Positions 45,707 through 54,371 of a DNA stretch of 64,000 nt are shown here, piece after piece. The stretch covers positions 47,417-111,416 of the forward strand of contig JACRCX010000029.1 in assembly GCA_016218815.1 (NCBI GenBank), written 5' to 3'. This stretch comes from Deltaproteobacteria bacterium (GTDB taxonomy: Bacteria > Myxococcota_A > Polyangia > DRWM01 > JAAZOP01). A program made the position numbers and the translations under genes. The stretch's first letter is position 1. Each line of letters starts with the position of its first letter. The notes under the pieces were generated by a model, which made no database searches, was not told the DNA's origin, and worked only from the letters and a program-made list of their open reading frames with translations.

Positions 45707-48256
45707 CTAGGGCGAACCTCCCCCCGCCCCGTCCAGCCGCACCAGCACCTCGTACCCCTCGCCGGCGTCGCCCTCTCCCGGGTCCGCGATCCGGACCTCG
45801 CCGCGCGAAAGATCGAACTCGAACACCGGGTCGCCGTCCTCCCCCGACGGCACGTCGTCCCGCACCGGCTGGATCGCTCCCCCCACGATCGTGCAGGGGT
45901 TGTAGCCGCTGCCCTCGTTGCCGTACAGCGGCGCGCGATCGACAAGGCCCACCACGAACCGGCACGGATGCTGTTCGAACGGACCGCGCACTACCAGCTC
46001 GCACGACGCACCCACGGCAACCGGCGCCGCCCCTTCCGCCGACGTGACCGTCGCCCGGCGGACGGTCGTTCCCGTGCCGGCGTCCTCGGGCTCCAGCGCG
46101 AACTCCAGGAGGTACCGGCTGCCGGTGCCGCCGCCGACCGCCAGCGTTCCACCCGGCAGGTCCAGGCGCATCATCGGGTCGCTGTCGCTCTCGGCCGGGA
46201 CGACATCCAGCGCCGTCGCCGGGCGGCCGCCCTCGATCGCGCACCGGTTGTAGCCCGAGGTTTCCGCCCCGTAGAGGGTCTTCCCCGCGCAGGCGAGCAC
46301 GATCCGGCAGTTCAGCTCACCCGGCACCGGGTCCAGCGCGACGTGCACCTCGACCGGCGCCCCGAGCGGCACCGGCGCCGCACCGCGCGCCTCGACGACC
46401 GTTCCTGCGTGCGCGAACGCCGTCCACCCCTCGTCCTCGCATGCGACGGGCGCCCACCCCTCCCCGGGCGGCGGGATCGCGACCGCTCGGTCCGTCGCCG
46501 ACGACGCTTCGCCGCTCCCGCCCTCACACGTGCTGCCGGCCGACGCGCACGCCGCGCACTCGGCGGCGAGCACCGCGCAGGTGCCGGCGTCGACCCGCAC
46601 GGTCGAGCCTCCACCGCCGTCGCCGATGCGCCACGCCGCGACGTCTTCCCTCGTGAGCGAGGCATCGACCCCCGCACCCGCCGCGGCGGCCGAGGCGGCC
46701 CGCCACGACGCGACGACGTCCGGGAACGGACACGTCGGCTCCCCCACCGCCGGCGGCGGCTCCTGCGGCGGTTGCCCCACCACGAACGACAGCTCCACCC
46801 GGCCGGAATAGAGCGTCAGCCGCAGCTCGTGATCGATCGGAGCCACGCGCACCGCGAGGTTGTCGTAGTACGACCGGATCCTCTCCGGCGAAACGAACTC
46901 GTACGCGACCCGACCGGCGGACTCCGCCGCCGCGTCGACCGTCCCCCCCGGACCACCGTCGTCCACCCGGACGCTCGAGAGCACCGCGTCCGCGCTCCAG
47001 CGCCGCGCGATTGCCGCCGCCCACGGCAGCGCGCCCACCGGGTCAAGCCGCCCGAGGTCCGGTGCATCGCTGGTGACCAGCTTGCGGATGTCGTGCGGAC
47101 TGCCGTCCAGACCCCAGCGGAACGCGTCGTCCAGCGACGTCCAGTTCCCGGAGTCGGTCACGTCGGACGCCCGCTTCGCCTCCTCCGCCCGCGTCGCGCT
47201 CCGCTCCTCGCTCAGGGCCCGGATCGCCACGTAGGCCAGGAACCCCACGACCACGAGCACGACCAGTGCCGTCGCGAGGCTGCCCGGCTCGGACAGCTTC
47301 TCGATCCAGCGCGCCAGGCGGCCGGGAGGCTTGCGGCTGCGCGGCGCGGCCGCCTCGGGTGCGGGCCGCGGCGGCGCGACGACCTCTGCCTCGAGATCGG
47401 CGAGCACCGCCTCGGCCGTGGCGTAGCGGCGACGCACGTCGGGCTCCAGGAGGCGTTCGAGGATCGCCGCCAGCGAGTCGCCGACGTTGACGTGCGGGCG
47501 GAACGCGAGGCGCGCCGTGCGGCCGTCGAGCAGCGTCGCCGGCTCCTTGCGGGACAGGAGCGCCACCAGCGTCGCCCCCAGGGCGTACAGGTCCGTCGCC
47601 GGCGTCGCCTCGCCCACGTACTGCTCCAGCGGCGCAAAACCGGGCGTCCCGATGGCGAGGGTCGATCCGCCGGCCGGCCGCGCGTGCTGCCGCACGAGGT
47701 CGAAGTCGATCAGCACCAGCCGCCCGTCGCGCCGGCGCATCAGGTTCGAAGGCTTGACGTCGCGGTGGACCACCGGCGGCGTGCGACCGTGGAGGTAGCG
47801 CAGGATCCCCAACGCCTCGCGCGCGATCTCCCGCGCCTCCGCCTCGTCGAACCGCCGCCCCTGCGCGAGCTGCGCGGCGAAGCTCTCGCCATCGATGAAC
47901 TCCTGCACCAGGTAGTAGAACGTCACCCCGGAACGCTCGACCTCGAAGTAGTCCACCAGCTGCGGGATCCCCGGATGCTCCAGCTTCGCCACCACCTCGG
48001 CCGACCGCCGGAACAGCTCGATCATCTTCCAGTCGCGCGAACGCGCGACCGACAGCTCCTTCACCGCGACCTGCTCGCCGTTCTGACGGTCCCGTCCGGC
48101 GTACGTCCGTCCCTGCCCGCCGCTGCCCAGGAACCGCTCCATCGAATAGCGCTCGCGCAGCAGCGGCTCGCTCCCGCATCCGCCGCACCGCTCGGCCCCC
48201 GCCGGCAGCTCGGCGCCGCAAGCCGGACACAACAGGACGGTCCGCTCATCGCCCAT
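45707..48256 (-). CDS. Zinc-ribbon Ser/Thr receptor kinase with two repeat extracytoplasmic modules
   Basis: 849 aa. Residues 10-27 form a zinc ribbon (Cys10, 13, 24, 27). The kinase domain runs about 37-290: LGSGGQGRTY, VAVKEL, HRDVKPSN (164-171), then DFD (184-186) where DFG is expected, and GTPGFAPLEQY. One transmembrane helix spans about 327-347. Outside are a mixed domain and two similar C-terminal beta modules, each with LYGxExSGYNxC, suggesting an internal duplication. The ATG at 48256 lies within the end of the upstream paralogous kinase gene (11-base overlap). It is likely a membrane receptor kinase; the signal is unknown. Confidence 0.85.
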   Translation of the reverse strand: MGDERTVLLCPACGAELPAGAERCGGCGSEPLLRERYSMERFLGSGGQGRTYAGRDRQNGEQVAVKELSVARSRDWKMIELFRRSAEVVAKLEHPGIPQLVDYFEVERSGVTFYYLVQEFIDGESFAAQLAQGRRFDEAEAREIAREALGILRYLHGRTPPVVHRDVKPSNLMRRRDGRLVLIDFDLVRQHARPAGGSTLAIGTPGFAPLEQYVGEATPATDLYALGATLVALLSRKEPATLLDGRTARLAFRPHVNVGDSLAAILERLLEPDVRRRYATAEAVLADLEAEVVAPPRPAPEAAAPRSRKPPGRLARWIEKLSEPGSLATALVVLVVVGFLAYVAIRALSEERSATRAEEAKRASDVTDSGNWTSLDDAFRWGLDGSPHDIRKLVTSDAPDLGRLDPVGALPWAAAIARRWSADAVLSSVRVDDGGPGGTVDAAAESAGRVAYEFVSPERIRSYYDNLAVRVAPIDHELRLTLYSGRVELSFVVGQPPQEPPPAVGEPTCPFPDVVASWRAASAAAAGAGVDASLTREDVAAWRIGDGGGGSTVRVDAGTCAVLAAECAACASAGSTCEGGSGEASSATDRAVAIPPPGEGWAPVACEDEGWTAFAHAGTVVEARGAAPVPLGAPVEVHVALDPVPGELNCRIVLACAGKTLYGAETSGYNRCAIEGGRPATALDVVPAESDSDPMMRLDLPGGTLAVGGGTGSRYLLEFALEPEDAGTGTTVRRATVTSAEGAAPVAVGASCELVVRGPFEQHPCRFVVGLVDRAPLYGNEGSGYNPCTIVGGAIQPVRDDVPSGEDGDPVFEFDLSRGEVRIADPGEGDAGEGYEVLVRLDGAGGGSP

Positions 48257-50288
48257 CGGTCGTCGGCTCCAGCGCGATCGTCACCGAGTACTCGCGCGGC
48301 AGCGCCTCGGACACCACCGCCCGCCCCGCACGCAGGTCCAGCTCGAGCTTCGGGCTGCCATCGACCCACGCGCCGTGCTCGTCCGTCGCCCCCATCACCG
48401 TCCGCTCCGCGACTCGGCACGCCGGCGAAAACTCCCACCACGCGCCCTCGCCGCAGAAGACCGCCACGGAACAGCCGCCGCCCCGTTCCCACTTGTGGTC
48501 GACCCGCGTCGAACAATCCGTGCCCACGACGACCGGAGCGTCGCCCGACGCGTCCGTGACGCGCCCCGCGCGCACGACCGGCTCGTCCCACCCCGGATCG
48601 GGCAGTGGACGGCCCTGCTGGTCCACGGCCTCGCACGTGTCCGCCCGCGCCAGCGCGGGAATGCCCGACTGCCAGGCCACCGCCTCCAGGCTCCACGACG
48701 CCGGCAGGCCGGCCGGCCCGTCCTCGCCCGTCCAGGGAGGCGTCAGCTCCGCGTCGTAGTACGGCCGCGCCGGCAGGACGGCCGCGCGGCGGAGTCCCGC
48801 CACCGCCTGCGCCAGCCCGCACGGGGCCGCCGGCAACCACGTCGAGGTGTCGTCGGCCCTCCTTGCGGTCGTGTTCGACCGGGCGGTCACCGTCCCGCCA
48901 CGCAGCTCGAAGCGGATCCCCGGCAGCCATTCGCCGGATGCGGCGGGCTGCGCGAACTCATAGTCGACCTCGCCGTCCACGTTCTCGTCGTCGTGCAGCG
49001 TGGTCAGATCCACCGTCCCGTCCGGACGGACGTGCCTCGCCTCCAGTTTCGACGGCTGCGCGTCGGCGCGCCAGGAGCGCGCCGCGGCGGTGAACCACGG
49101 CAGCGCGGCCACGGGGTCGAGCCGCGTCCAGTCGGCGCCCAGCCCGTCCGCGATCAGCCGGCGCTCGGCGTTGCCCTCCATCGTCCCGAGTTCCGCGACG
49201 CCGACCGCCGGCGGCACCGCCGGCCCCGTCTGACCCGCGTTCGGCCCCTGCTCGAGCCAGAGCATCAGCTCGGTCATGCCGATGACGCCGCCGAGCGCCA
49301 CGATCGCCGCGAGGGCCGTGCGCCAGCGGCGCTTCGCGGCGCCCGTCCGCTCGCCCGCGCTCTTCTCGCGGCGACGCCTCGTCGCCTCCTGCGCCTCGTC
49401 CGCCCGCCGCAGCTCCTCGCGCACGGCCGCGACCGTCACGGGGCGCGTCGCGACGTCGGGGTCGAGCATGCGCTCCAGCACCTCGGGCAGCGCGCCGCCG
49501 ACGCGCACGTGGGGACGGAAGTCGACCCGGTGCGAGCCCGGCGCCATCATCTCCCACGGCTCGCGCGCCGCCAGCAGCGCCGCGACCGTCGCGCCCAGCG
49601 CGTGGATGTCGGTCGCCGTGGTCGCCAGCCCGACGTACTGCTCCAGCGGCGCGTAGCCGGGCGTCCCCACGGCGACCGTGGAGCCCCCCGCCGGTCGCAG
49701 GACGTCCTGCACGATGTCGAAGTCGATGAGCATCAGCCGCCCGTCCGACCGGCGCATCAGGTTCGTGGGCTTGATGTCGCGGTGCACGACGGGCGGCGAT
49801 CGTCCGTGGAGGTACTCGAGAATCTCCAGCCCTTCCAGGAGCACCCGGCGCGCCTCGTCCTCCGGAATCGGCCGCTTCTCGCGCAGCGAGACGCTCAGAT
49901 CCACGCCGTCGATGAAGTCCTGCACCAGATAGTAGAAAGTCACGCCGCTGCGCTCCAGCTCGAAACCGGCGACGAGCTTCGGGATCGACGGGTGGGAAAG
50001 GCCGCGCAGCACCACGGCCGAGCGGCGGAACAGCTCGAGGGTCTTCCAGTCGCGGGTGCAGGCGAGCGACAGCTCCTTGACCGCCACCTGGCGCCGCTCC
50101 TTCCGGTCCATGCTGCGGTAGGTGCGCCCCTGGCCGCCCGCGCCGAGGAACTCGACCAGGCCGAAGCGTCCCTCCAGCCACAGCTCCGTGCCGCACTCCT
50201 CGCAGCGGTCCGCGGCGGCGGGGGAAGGCGCCTCGCAGGCCGGGCAGACGATCCGTTCCGGTGCCGCCCGTGTCCTTCGCCTGGCCAT
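48246..50288 (-). CDS. Zinc-ribbon Ser/Thr receptor kinase
   Basis: 680 aa, a paralogue of the downstream gene. Zinc-ribbon cysteines are at 15, 18, 29 and 32. The kinase has LGAGGQGRTY, VAVKEL, HRDIKPTN (169-176), DFD (189-191) in place of DFG and GTPGYAPLEQY. A transmembrane helix lies near residues 330-350. The extracytoplasmic part (about 330 residues) differs from that of its neighbour apart from a short LGADWTRLDPVAALPW segment matching DLGRLDPVGALPW. The start is the ATG at 50288 (MARRRTRAAP); further upstream the frame runs into dispersed repeats. The overlap suggests co-expression of both kinases. Confidence 0.84.
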   Translation of the reverse strand: MARRRTRAAPERIVCPACEAPSPAAADRCEECGTELWLEGRFGLVEFLGAGGQGRTYRSMDRKERRQVAVKELSLACTRDWKTLELFRRSAVVLRGLSHPSIPKLVAGFELERSGVTFYYLVQDFIDGVDLSVSLREKRPIPEDEARRVLLEGLEILEYLHGRSPPVVHRDIKPTNLMRRSDGRLMLIDFDIVQDVLRPAGGSTVAVGTPGYAPLEQYVGLATTATDIHALGATVAALLAAREPWEMMAPGSHRVDFRPHVRVGGALPEVLERMLDPDVATRPVTVAAVREELRRADEAQEATRRRREKSAGERTGAAKRRWRTALAAIVALGGVIGMTELMLWLEQGPNAGQTGPAVPPAVGVAELGTMEGNAERRLIADGLGADWTRLDPVAALPWFTAAARSWRADAQPSKLEARHVRPDGTVDLTTLHDDENVDGEVDYEFAQPAASGEWLPGIRFELRGGTVTARSNTTARRADDTSTWLPAAPCGLAQAVAGLRRAAVLPARPYYDAELTPPWTGEDGPAGLPASWSLEAVAWQSGIPALARADTCEAVDQQGRPLPDPGWDEPVVRAGRVTDASGDAPVVVGTDCSTRVDHKWERGGGCSVAVFCGEGAWWEFSPACRVAERTVMGATDEHGAWVDGSPKLELDLRAGRAVVSEALPREYSVTIALEPTTDGR

Positions 50289-50315
50289 CGCGAGCGGCCA
50301 TCCTACTTGTTCTCC

Positions 50316-50345
50316 CATCGGTGTCCATCGGTGTTCATCGGTGTC
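50316..50345 (+). repeat. Dispersed repeat, ATCGGTGTCC family, copy 2
   Basis: CATCGGTGTCC, ATCGGTGTTC, ATCGGTGTC in tandem, nearly the same as 4420-4450 and in the same orientation. It lies in the divergent gap upstream of the kinase gene. Confidence 0.7.
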
Positions 50346-50377
50346 TTCCAGGAACCGATCGCCCATGCCTCGGCCCC

Positions 50378-50428
50378 TCCGGACCAACAACTCCAACCCG
50401 AACGACCCACCAACAACCAACAACCACC
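50378..50428 (+). repeat. A/C-rich dispersed repeat, copy A5
   Basis: CCGGACCAACAACTCC, AACCCGAACGACC, CACCAACAACCAACAACC. It directly abuts the -35 of the next promoter. Confidence 0.8.
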
Positions 50429-50457
50429 TTGCTCCCCCTCCCACCTCCCGCTACATT
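50429..50457 (+). promoter_or_regulatory. Leaderless-type promoter of the aldehyde oxidoreductase operon
   Basis: TTGCTC (50429-50434), 17 bases and TACATT (50452-50457). The ATG follows eight bases later without a Shine-Dalgarno sequence. Confidence 0.55.
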
Positions 50458-50465
50458 CCTCCCCG

Positions 50466-53006
50466 ATGAACACCCGATACTCCGGCTTCGCCGGCCGCTT
50501 GCTGGACGTCGATCTGTCCTCGCGCTCCCAGCGCGATTTCCCCCTCTCCGACCGCCTGCTCGAGCTGTACCTCGGGGGCAAGGCCCTGGGCGCGCGCGTC
50601 CTCTGGGACGAGCTGGAACCCGGCATCGATCCCCTCTCGCCGAAGAACATCCTCGTCTTCACCGTCGGGCCTCTCACCGGCTCCGGCGCACCCGCTTCCA
50701 GCCGTTTCAACCTCTCCACCAAGAACGTCCTGACCGGCGGCATCCTCTCCAGCAACTGCGGCGGCCAGTTCGGCGTCTTCCTGAAGCGCGCCGGCTACGA
50801 CGGCCTCGTCGTCCGCGGGCGCGCCGACGCCCCGGCCTGGATCGCCATCGACGAGCGCGGCGCGCGCTTCCTCGACGCCCGCCACCTCTGGGGCCTCGAT
50901 ACCGAGGCCGTCCAGCACGGTCTCCCGCCCAAGGTCGGCCGCCTCGTCATCGGACCCGCCGGCGAGAACCTGGTCCGCTACGCCGCGATCATCTCCGGCG
51001 AGCGCGTCCTGGGCCGCGGCGGCACCGGCGCCGTCATGGGCTCCAAGAACTTGAAGCTCATCACCGCCGGCGGCGCCCGAAGCTACGCCTCAGCCGACGA
51101 GCCCGCGTTCCGCGCGACCGTCAAGAAATGGGTTTCCACCCTGCGCGGCCACTCGATCACCGGCCGGCAGCTCCCCCGCTACGGCACCGCCGCCCTGGTC
51201 AGCGGCACCGCGGCCACCAACACGCTGCCCACCCGCAACTTCCGCTTCGGCACCTGGGACAAGGCCGAGGAGGTCTCCGGCCTGACGATGGCCGACCGGT
51301 ACCTCGCGCGCAACGACGGCTGCCTCTCCTGCCCCATCCGCTGCGGCCGCGTCGTGCGCTGGCAGGGCAAGGAGCGCAAGGGGCCCGAATTCGAAACCAT
51401 CGGCATGCTCGGGCCCAACATCCTCAACCCCGACCTCGCGAAGATCATCGAGTGGAACCTCCTCGCCGACGCGCTGGGCATGGATACGATCACGCTCGGC
51501 TCCACCCTGGCCACGGCGATGGAGCTGAAGGAACGCGGGCTGCTGCCCGAGCTGCCGGTCTCCTTCGAGGACTCGTCGGGGATGGAGCAGCTCCTCGAGG
51601 ACATCGCCTACCGGCGCGGGATCGGCGACGAGCTGGCGGAAGGCAGCCTGAGGATGGCGCGGCGTCGCGGCGCGCCCGAGCTGTCGATGTCTTCCAAGGG
51701 GATGGAGTTCGCCGCCTACGAGCCGCGCGGCGCCGTCGGCCACGGCCTGGGCTACGCCGTCAGCAACCGCGGCGGCTGCCACATCAACGGCGGATACCTC
51801 GTCTTCTTCGAAGCCCTCGGCCCGCTCAACATCGACCCGCTCACGCCCCTGGCCAAGCCGGCGTTGACCGTCTTCCAGCAGAACACCATGGAGGCCGTCG
51901 CGGCGGCCGGCGGCTGCATCTTCACCACCTACGCCGTCATCCCCGACGTCCCCTCCTGGGCCGTCAATCCCCACGGCCTGGCCGCCCGCATCACCGGGCA
52001 GGCGCTCAAGCTCACCCGCTTCCTCCTGGGCAACCAGGGCAAGATGAAGCCCGACGGCATGCCGTTCCACCTCCCGCTCCTGCCCCACTCCAAGGCCCTC
52101 GAGACGTGGACCGGGATGAAGATGAACCTCGGCCTCTTCAGCGCCGTCGGCGAGCGCGGCTACACGCTGGAGCGCCTCTTCAACCTGCGCGAGGGGATCC
52201 TCGCCGACGAGGATTCCCTGCCGCCGCGGATGACCGACGAGCCGCAGCGCCCGCGCGTCCCGGAGTCCCGCGTCCCGCTCGCCGAGATGCTCCCGGTCTA
52301 CTACCAGGTCCGCGACTGGGACGAACGCGGCGTCCCGACGCTCGATCTGCTCCGGAAGCTCGACCTGGACGACGCCGCACCCGTCGTCGCGGACCTCGCC
52401 CGCGCGCCCGAAACCTTCCGCGAGCGGCGCCGGAAGCTGTTCGACGGCGAGCGCGACGTGCTGCGCGGCACGCTGTCCGACTCGCGGCGGTGGGCCGACG
52501 AGGCGGGACGCAAGCGCGAGGAGCTGCGCTCCGGGTTCGAGCGCTCCCAGGCGCGGGAGTGGGCGGCGCTCGTGCGGCGCTCGTCATTCGACATCGACTT
52601 CGCGCGCTGCAAGCGCTGCGGCCTGTGCGCGAAGGCGTGCCCCGTCGACGCCATCGAGTGGCGGCGCGGGGGCAAGGCGCGCATCGTCCAGGAGAAGTGC
52701 ATCCGCTGCGGCCTGTGCCGCCAGGCCTGCCCGCCGCACTTCGACGCCGTCGTCCTGCGCGACGTCCCGGCCGAGAAGGACCGCTCGACCGCCCGCTACC
52801 TGGTCGTCGAGCCCAAGTGCGAGAAGTGCGGCCTGTGCTGGAAGAAGTGCCCGGTGCCGGGGGCGATCACCTGGCGCAAGGGAGAGCTGGCGTTCATCCA
52901 CGACGACGTCTGCGTGGCCTGCGCGCGGTGCGTTGCGGCGTGTCCGGAGAAGTTCGGCGCCGTGGTCCTGGTCGACGAGCGTCGGGTGGACGACGATCGC
53001 AGGTAG
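50466..53006 (+). CDS. Aldehyde:ferredoxin oxidoreductase with C-terminal polyferredoxin domain
   Basis: 846 aa; classical AOR is about 600. Residues 1-610 are the tungsten-pterin enzyme: GGKALGARVLWDEL, GPLTGSGAPASSR, GRGGTGAVMGSKNLK, the cluster CLSCPIRC and AVSNRGGCHINGGY. After a charged linker, residues from 715 carry four Cys groups: CKRCGLCAKACP, CIRCGLCRQACP, CEKCGLCWKKCP and CVACARCVAACP. These should hold several [4Fe-4S] clusters and pass electrons from aldehyde oxidation. A MoaD-like and a ferredoxin gene follow within 25 bases. The start at 50466 fits AOR N-termini (NTRYSGFAGRLLDVDL). The aldehyde substrate is unknown. Confidence 0.93.
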   Translation: MNTRYSGFAGRLLDVDLSSRSQRDFPLSDRLLELYLGGKALGARVLWDELEPGIDPLSPKNILVFTVGPLTGSGAPASSRFNLSTKNVLTGGILSSNCGGQFGVFLKRAGYDGLVVRGRADAPAWIAIDERGARFLDARHLWGLDTEAVQHGLPPKVGRLVIGPAGENLVRYAAIISGERVLGRGGTGAVMGSKNLKLITAGGARSYASADEPAFRATVKKWVSTLRGHSITGRQLPRYGTAALVSGTAATNTLPTRNFRFGTWDKAEEVSGLTMADRYLARNDGCLSCPIRCGRVVRWQGKERKGPEFETIGMLGPNILNPDLAKIIEWNLLADALGMDTITLGSTLATAMELKERGLLPELPVSFEDSSGMEQLLEDIAYRRGIGDELAEGSLRMARRRGAPELSMSSKGMEFAAYEPRGAVGHGLGYAVSNRGGCHINGGYLVFFEALGPLNIDPLTPLAKPALTVFQQNTMEAVAAAGGCIFTTYAVIPDVPSWAVNPHGLAARITGQALKLTRFLLGNQGKMKPDGMPFHLPLLPHSKALETWTGMKMNLGLFSAVGERGYTLERLFNLREGILADEDSLPPRMTDEPQRPRVPESRVPLAEMLPVYYQVRDWDERGVPTLDLLRKLDLDDAAPVVADLARAPETFRERRRKLFDGERDVLRGTLSDSRRWADEAGRKREELRSGFERSQAREWAALVRRSSFDIDFARCKRCGLCAKACPVDAIEWRRGGKARIVQEKCIRCGLCRQACPPHFDAVVLRDVPAEKDRSTARYLVVEPKCEKCGLCWKKCPVPGAITWRKGELAFIHDDVCVACARCVAACPEKFGAVVLVDERRVDDDRR

Positions 53007-53027
53007 GGCAGGGGAGCGGAGGCGGCG

Positions 53028-53276
53028 ATGATCAAGGTCAGTTTCGCGGCGCATCTGCCGAAGTCGCTGGGGGTGCGCGAGGCGCAGGTCGAGGCTTCCA
53101 CCGTGCGCGCGCTGCTGCGCGCGCTGTCGAAACGGCACGGGCGGGCTTTCGACGACGTCGTGGGGTCGTGCAAGGTGATCGTGAACGGCACCAACGTCGC
53201 GTTCTTGAAAGGCGAGGGCACGGCGTTGGCGGACGGCGACGAGGTCATCCTGCTGCCGCCGCTGGCCGGAGGTTAG
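53028..53276 (+). CDS. MoaD/ThiS-family sulphur carrier
   Basis: 82 aa beta-grasp protein ending in PPLAGG, with the C-terminal Gly-Gly that is thiocarboxylated in MoaD and ThiS. GGAGCGGAGG precedes the ATG. MoaD-type proteins donate sulphur for the dithiolene of molybdo- or tungstopterin. Position directly after the tungsten-type oxidoreductase (21 bases) supports a role in its cofactor. ThiS or a ubiquitin-like modifier are less likely here. Confidence 0.87.
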   Translation: MIKVSFAAHLPKSLGVREAQVEASTVRALLRALSKRHGRAFDDVVGSCKVIVNGTNVAFLKGEGTALADGDEVILLPPLAGG

Positions 53277-53279
53277 GCG

Positions 53280-53492
53280 ATGCACGTCATCGGCAAGGAT
53301 TGCGACAAGTGCGGGTTCTGCATCCTGGAGTGCCCGGTCGAGGCGATCGTCGACGCCGGGCCCGTCAACCGCGTCGTGCCCGAGAAGTGCGTCGAGTGCG
53401 GCGCCTGCGTCCCCGTCTGCCCCCTGCAGGTCATCGTCGAGGAGCACGGCGCCATCAACGACGCTGCGGCCCCCGCGGTGACCGGACGCTGA
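53280..53492 (+). CDS. 2[4Fe-4S] ferredoxin
   Basis: 70 aa. Two clusters are visible: CDKCGFCILECP and CVECGACVPVCP, the bacterial 2[4Fe-4S] pattern. GGAGG within the MoaD-like stop region serves as ribosome site, and the gap is 3 bases. It is the probable electron acceptor of the aldehyde oxidoreductase encoded two genes upstream. Confidence 0.93.
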   Translation: MHVIGKDCDKCGFCILECPVEAIVDAGPVNRVVPEKCVECGACVPVCPLQVIVEEHGAINDAAAPAVTGR

Positions 53493-53505
53493 TCGTCTGA
53501 CGGAA

Positions 53506-53525
53506 CCGCGAGCTTCAGCGAGCGG
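53506..53525 (+). repeat. Palindromic element CCGCGAGC type
   Basis: CCGCGAGCTTCAGCGAGCGG is an imperfect palindrome after the ferredoxin gene. It resembles the perfect one at 39539-39558 read on the other strand. It might also act as a weak terminator of the AOR operon. Confidence 0.5.
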
Positions 53526-53554
53526 ACACCCACACGGAACGAGGCGGCACGATC

Positions 53555-54346
53555 ATGAAGACCCGACCACGCCCTCCCCGCACCTCCGGACCGGGAACCA
53601 AGGACCAACGACCAACAACTTCCCCCCCTCCGTCGCCGCCCGCCTGCGCCGACGAAGCCGAGCTGGCAGGATTGCTGCTCGAGCGCTCGGCCTGCTGCTG
53701 CGAGACGGACGGCGAGGTCGACGAGCGCACCGACGACCGGATCGCGGCGCTCGACCGTCGCATCTGCCGGCGATTCGAGCGCGACGTCGCGATCTTCGTG
53801 CTCGACATGTCCGGCTTCACCCGGATCACCGTCGCGCGCGGCATTCTCCACTACCTGATGATGATCCACCGCATGCGCGAGCTGTGCTCGCCCATCGTCC
53901 GCCGCCATCGCGGCGTCGTCGTCAAGGTCGACGCCGACAACCTGTTCGCGCGGTTCCCCTCGGTGCACCATGCCGTCGAGGCCGCGATGCACATCGCCGA
54001 TCGGCTGGCCGAGGCGAATCTGGATACCGACGACGAATCCGACATCCACGTCAGCATCGGCATCGGCTGGGGCCCGACGCTCGTGCTCGAACACGACCTG
54101 TGGGGCAGCGATTTCAACATCGCCGCGAAGCTGGGCGAGGACGTCGCCGGCGCCGGCGAGATCTGGCTCACCGCCGCCGCACACCGCGTGCTCTCCAGTC
54201 CCCCTGTCCGGACCAGGCACCAAGCACCAAGAACCAACAACGGCGCCGGCTCCGCCGGCGCCTCCCTGCGCTTCCGCCGCCGTCCCCTCACGCTCTCCGG
54301 CATGCCCTACACCGCCTGGCTGCTCCGCCCCCACGCGATGCGGTAG
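53555..54346 (+). CDS. Class III adenylate/guanylate cyclase-like protein
   Basis: 263 aa. The catalytic domain spans about residues 75-250: VFVLDMSGFT style start (FVLDMSGFTRI) with the first metal Asp, VVKVDADNLFARF with the second, HVSIGIGWGP, and SDFNIAAKLGEDVAGAGEIWL. In that last motif the transition-state Asn is kept but the Arg four residues on is Lys. Activity is probable but not certain. Two short stretches (about residues 11-22 and 218-236) are translations of the A/C-rich dispersed repeat. The second interrupts the domain before RRPLTLSGMPYTAWLL. There is no membrane segment. The start is the ATG at 53555. Confidence 0.8.
   Translation: MKTRPRPPRTSGPGTKDQRPTTSPPPSPPACADEAELAGLLLERSACCCETDGEVDERTDDRIAALDRRICRRFERDVAIFVLDMSGFTRITVARGILHYLMMIHRMRELCSPIVRRHRGVVVKVDADNLFARFPSVHHAVEAAMHIADRLAEANLDTDDESDIHVSIGIGWGPTLVLEHDLWGSDFNIAAKLGEDVAGAGEIWLTAAAHRVLSSPPVRTRHQAPRTNNGAGSAGASLRFRRRPLTLSGMPYTAWLLRPHAMR
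53586..53622 (+). repeat. A/C-rich dispersed repeat, copy A6, within a coding region
   Basis: CCGGACCGGGAACCAAGG, then ACCAACGACCAACAACTT, translated as SGPGTKDQRPTTS near the cyclase N-terminus. Same orientation as all other copies. Confidence 0.65.
54206..54262 (+). repeat. A/C-rich repeat A7 plus palindrome within the cyclase gene
   Basis: GTCCGGACCAGGCACC, AAGCACCAAGAACCAACAA, followed at once by a perfect palindrome GGCGCCGGC-TCC-GCCGGCGCC (54242-54262). It is translated as VRTRHQAPRTNNGAGSAGA and sits in a loop region of the cyclase domain. Confidence 0.7.
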
Positions 54347-54371
54347 CGCCACCCGCCCGTGCCGCCGAACG

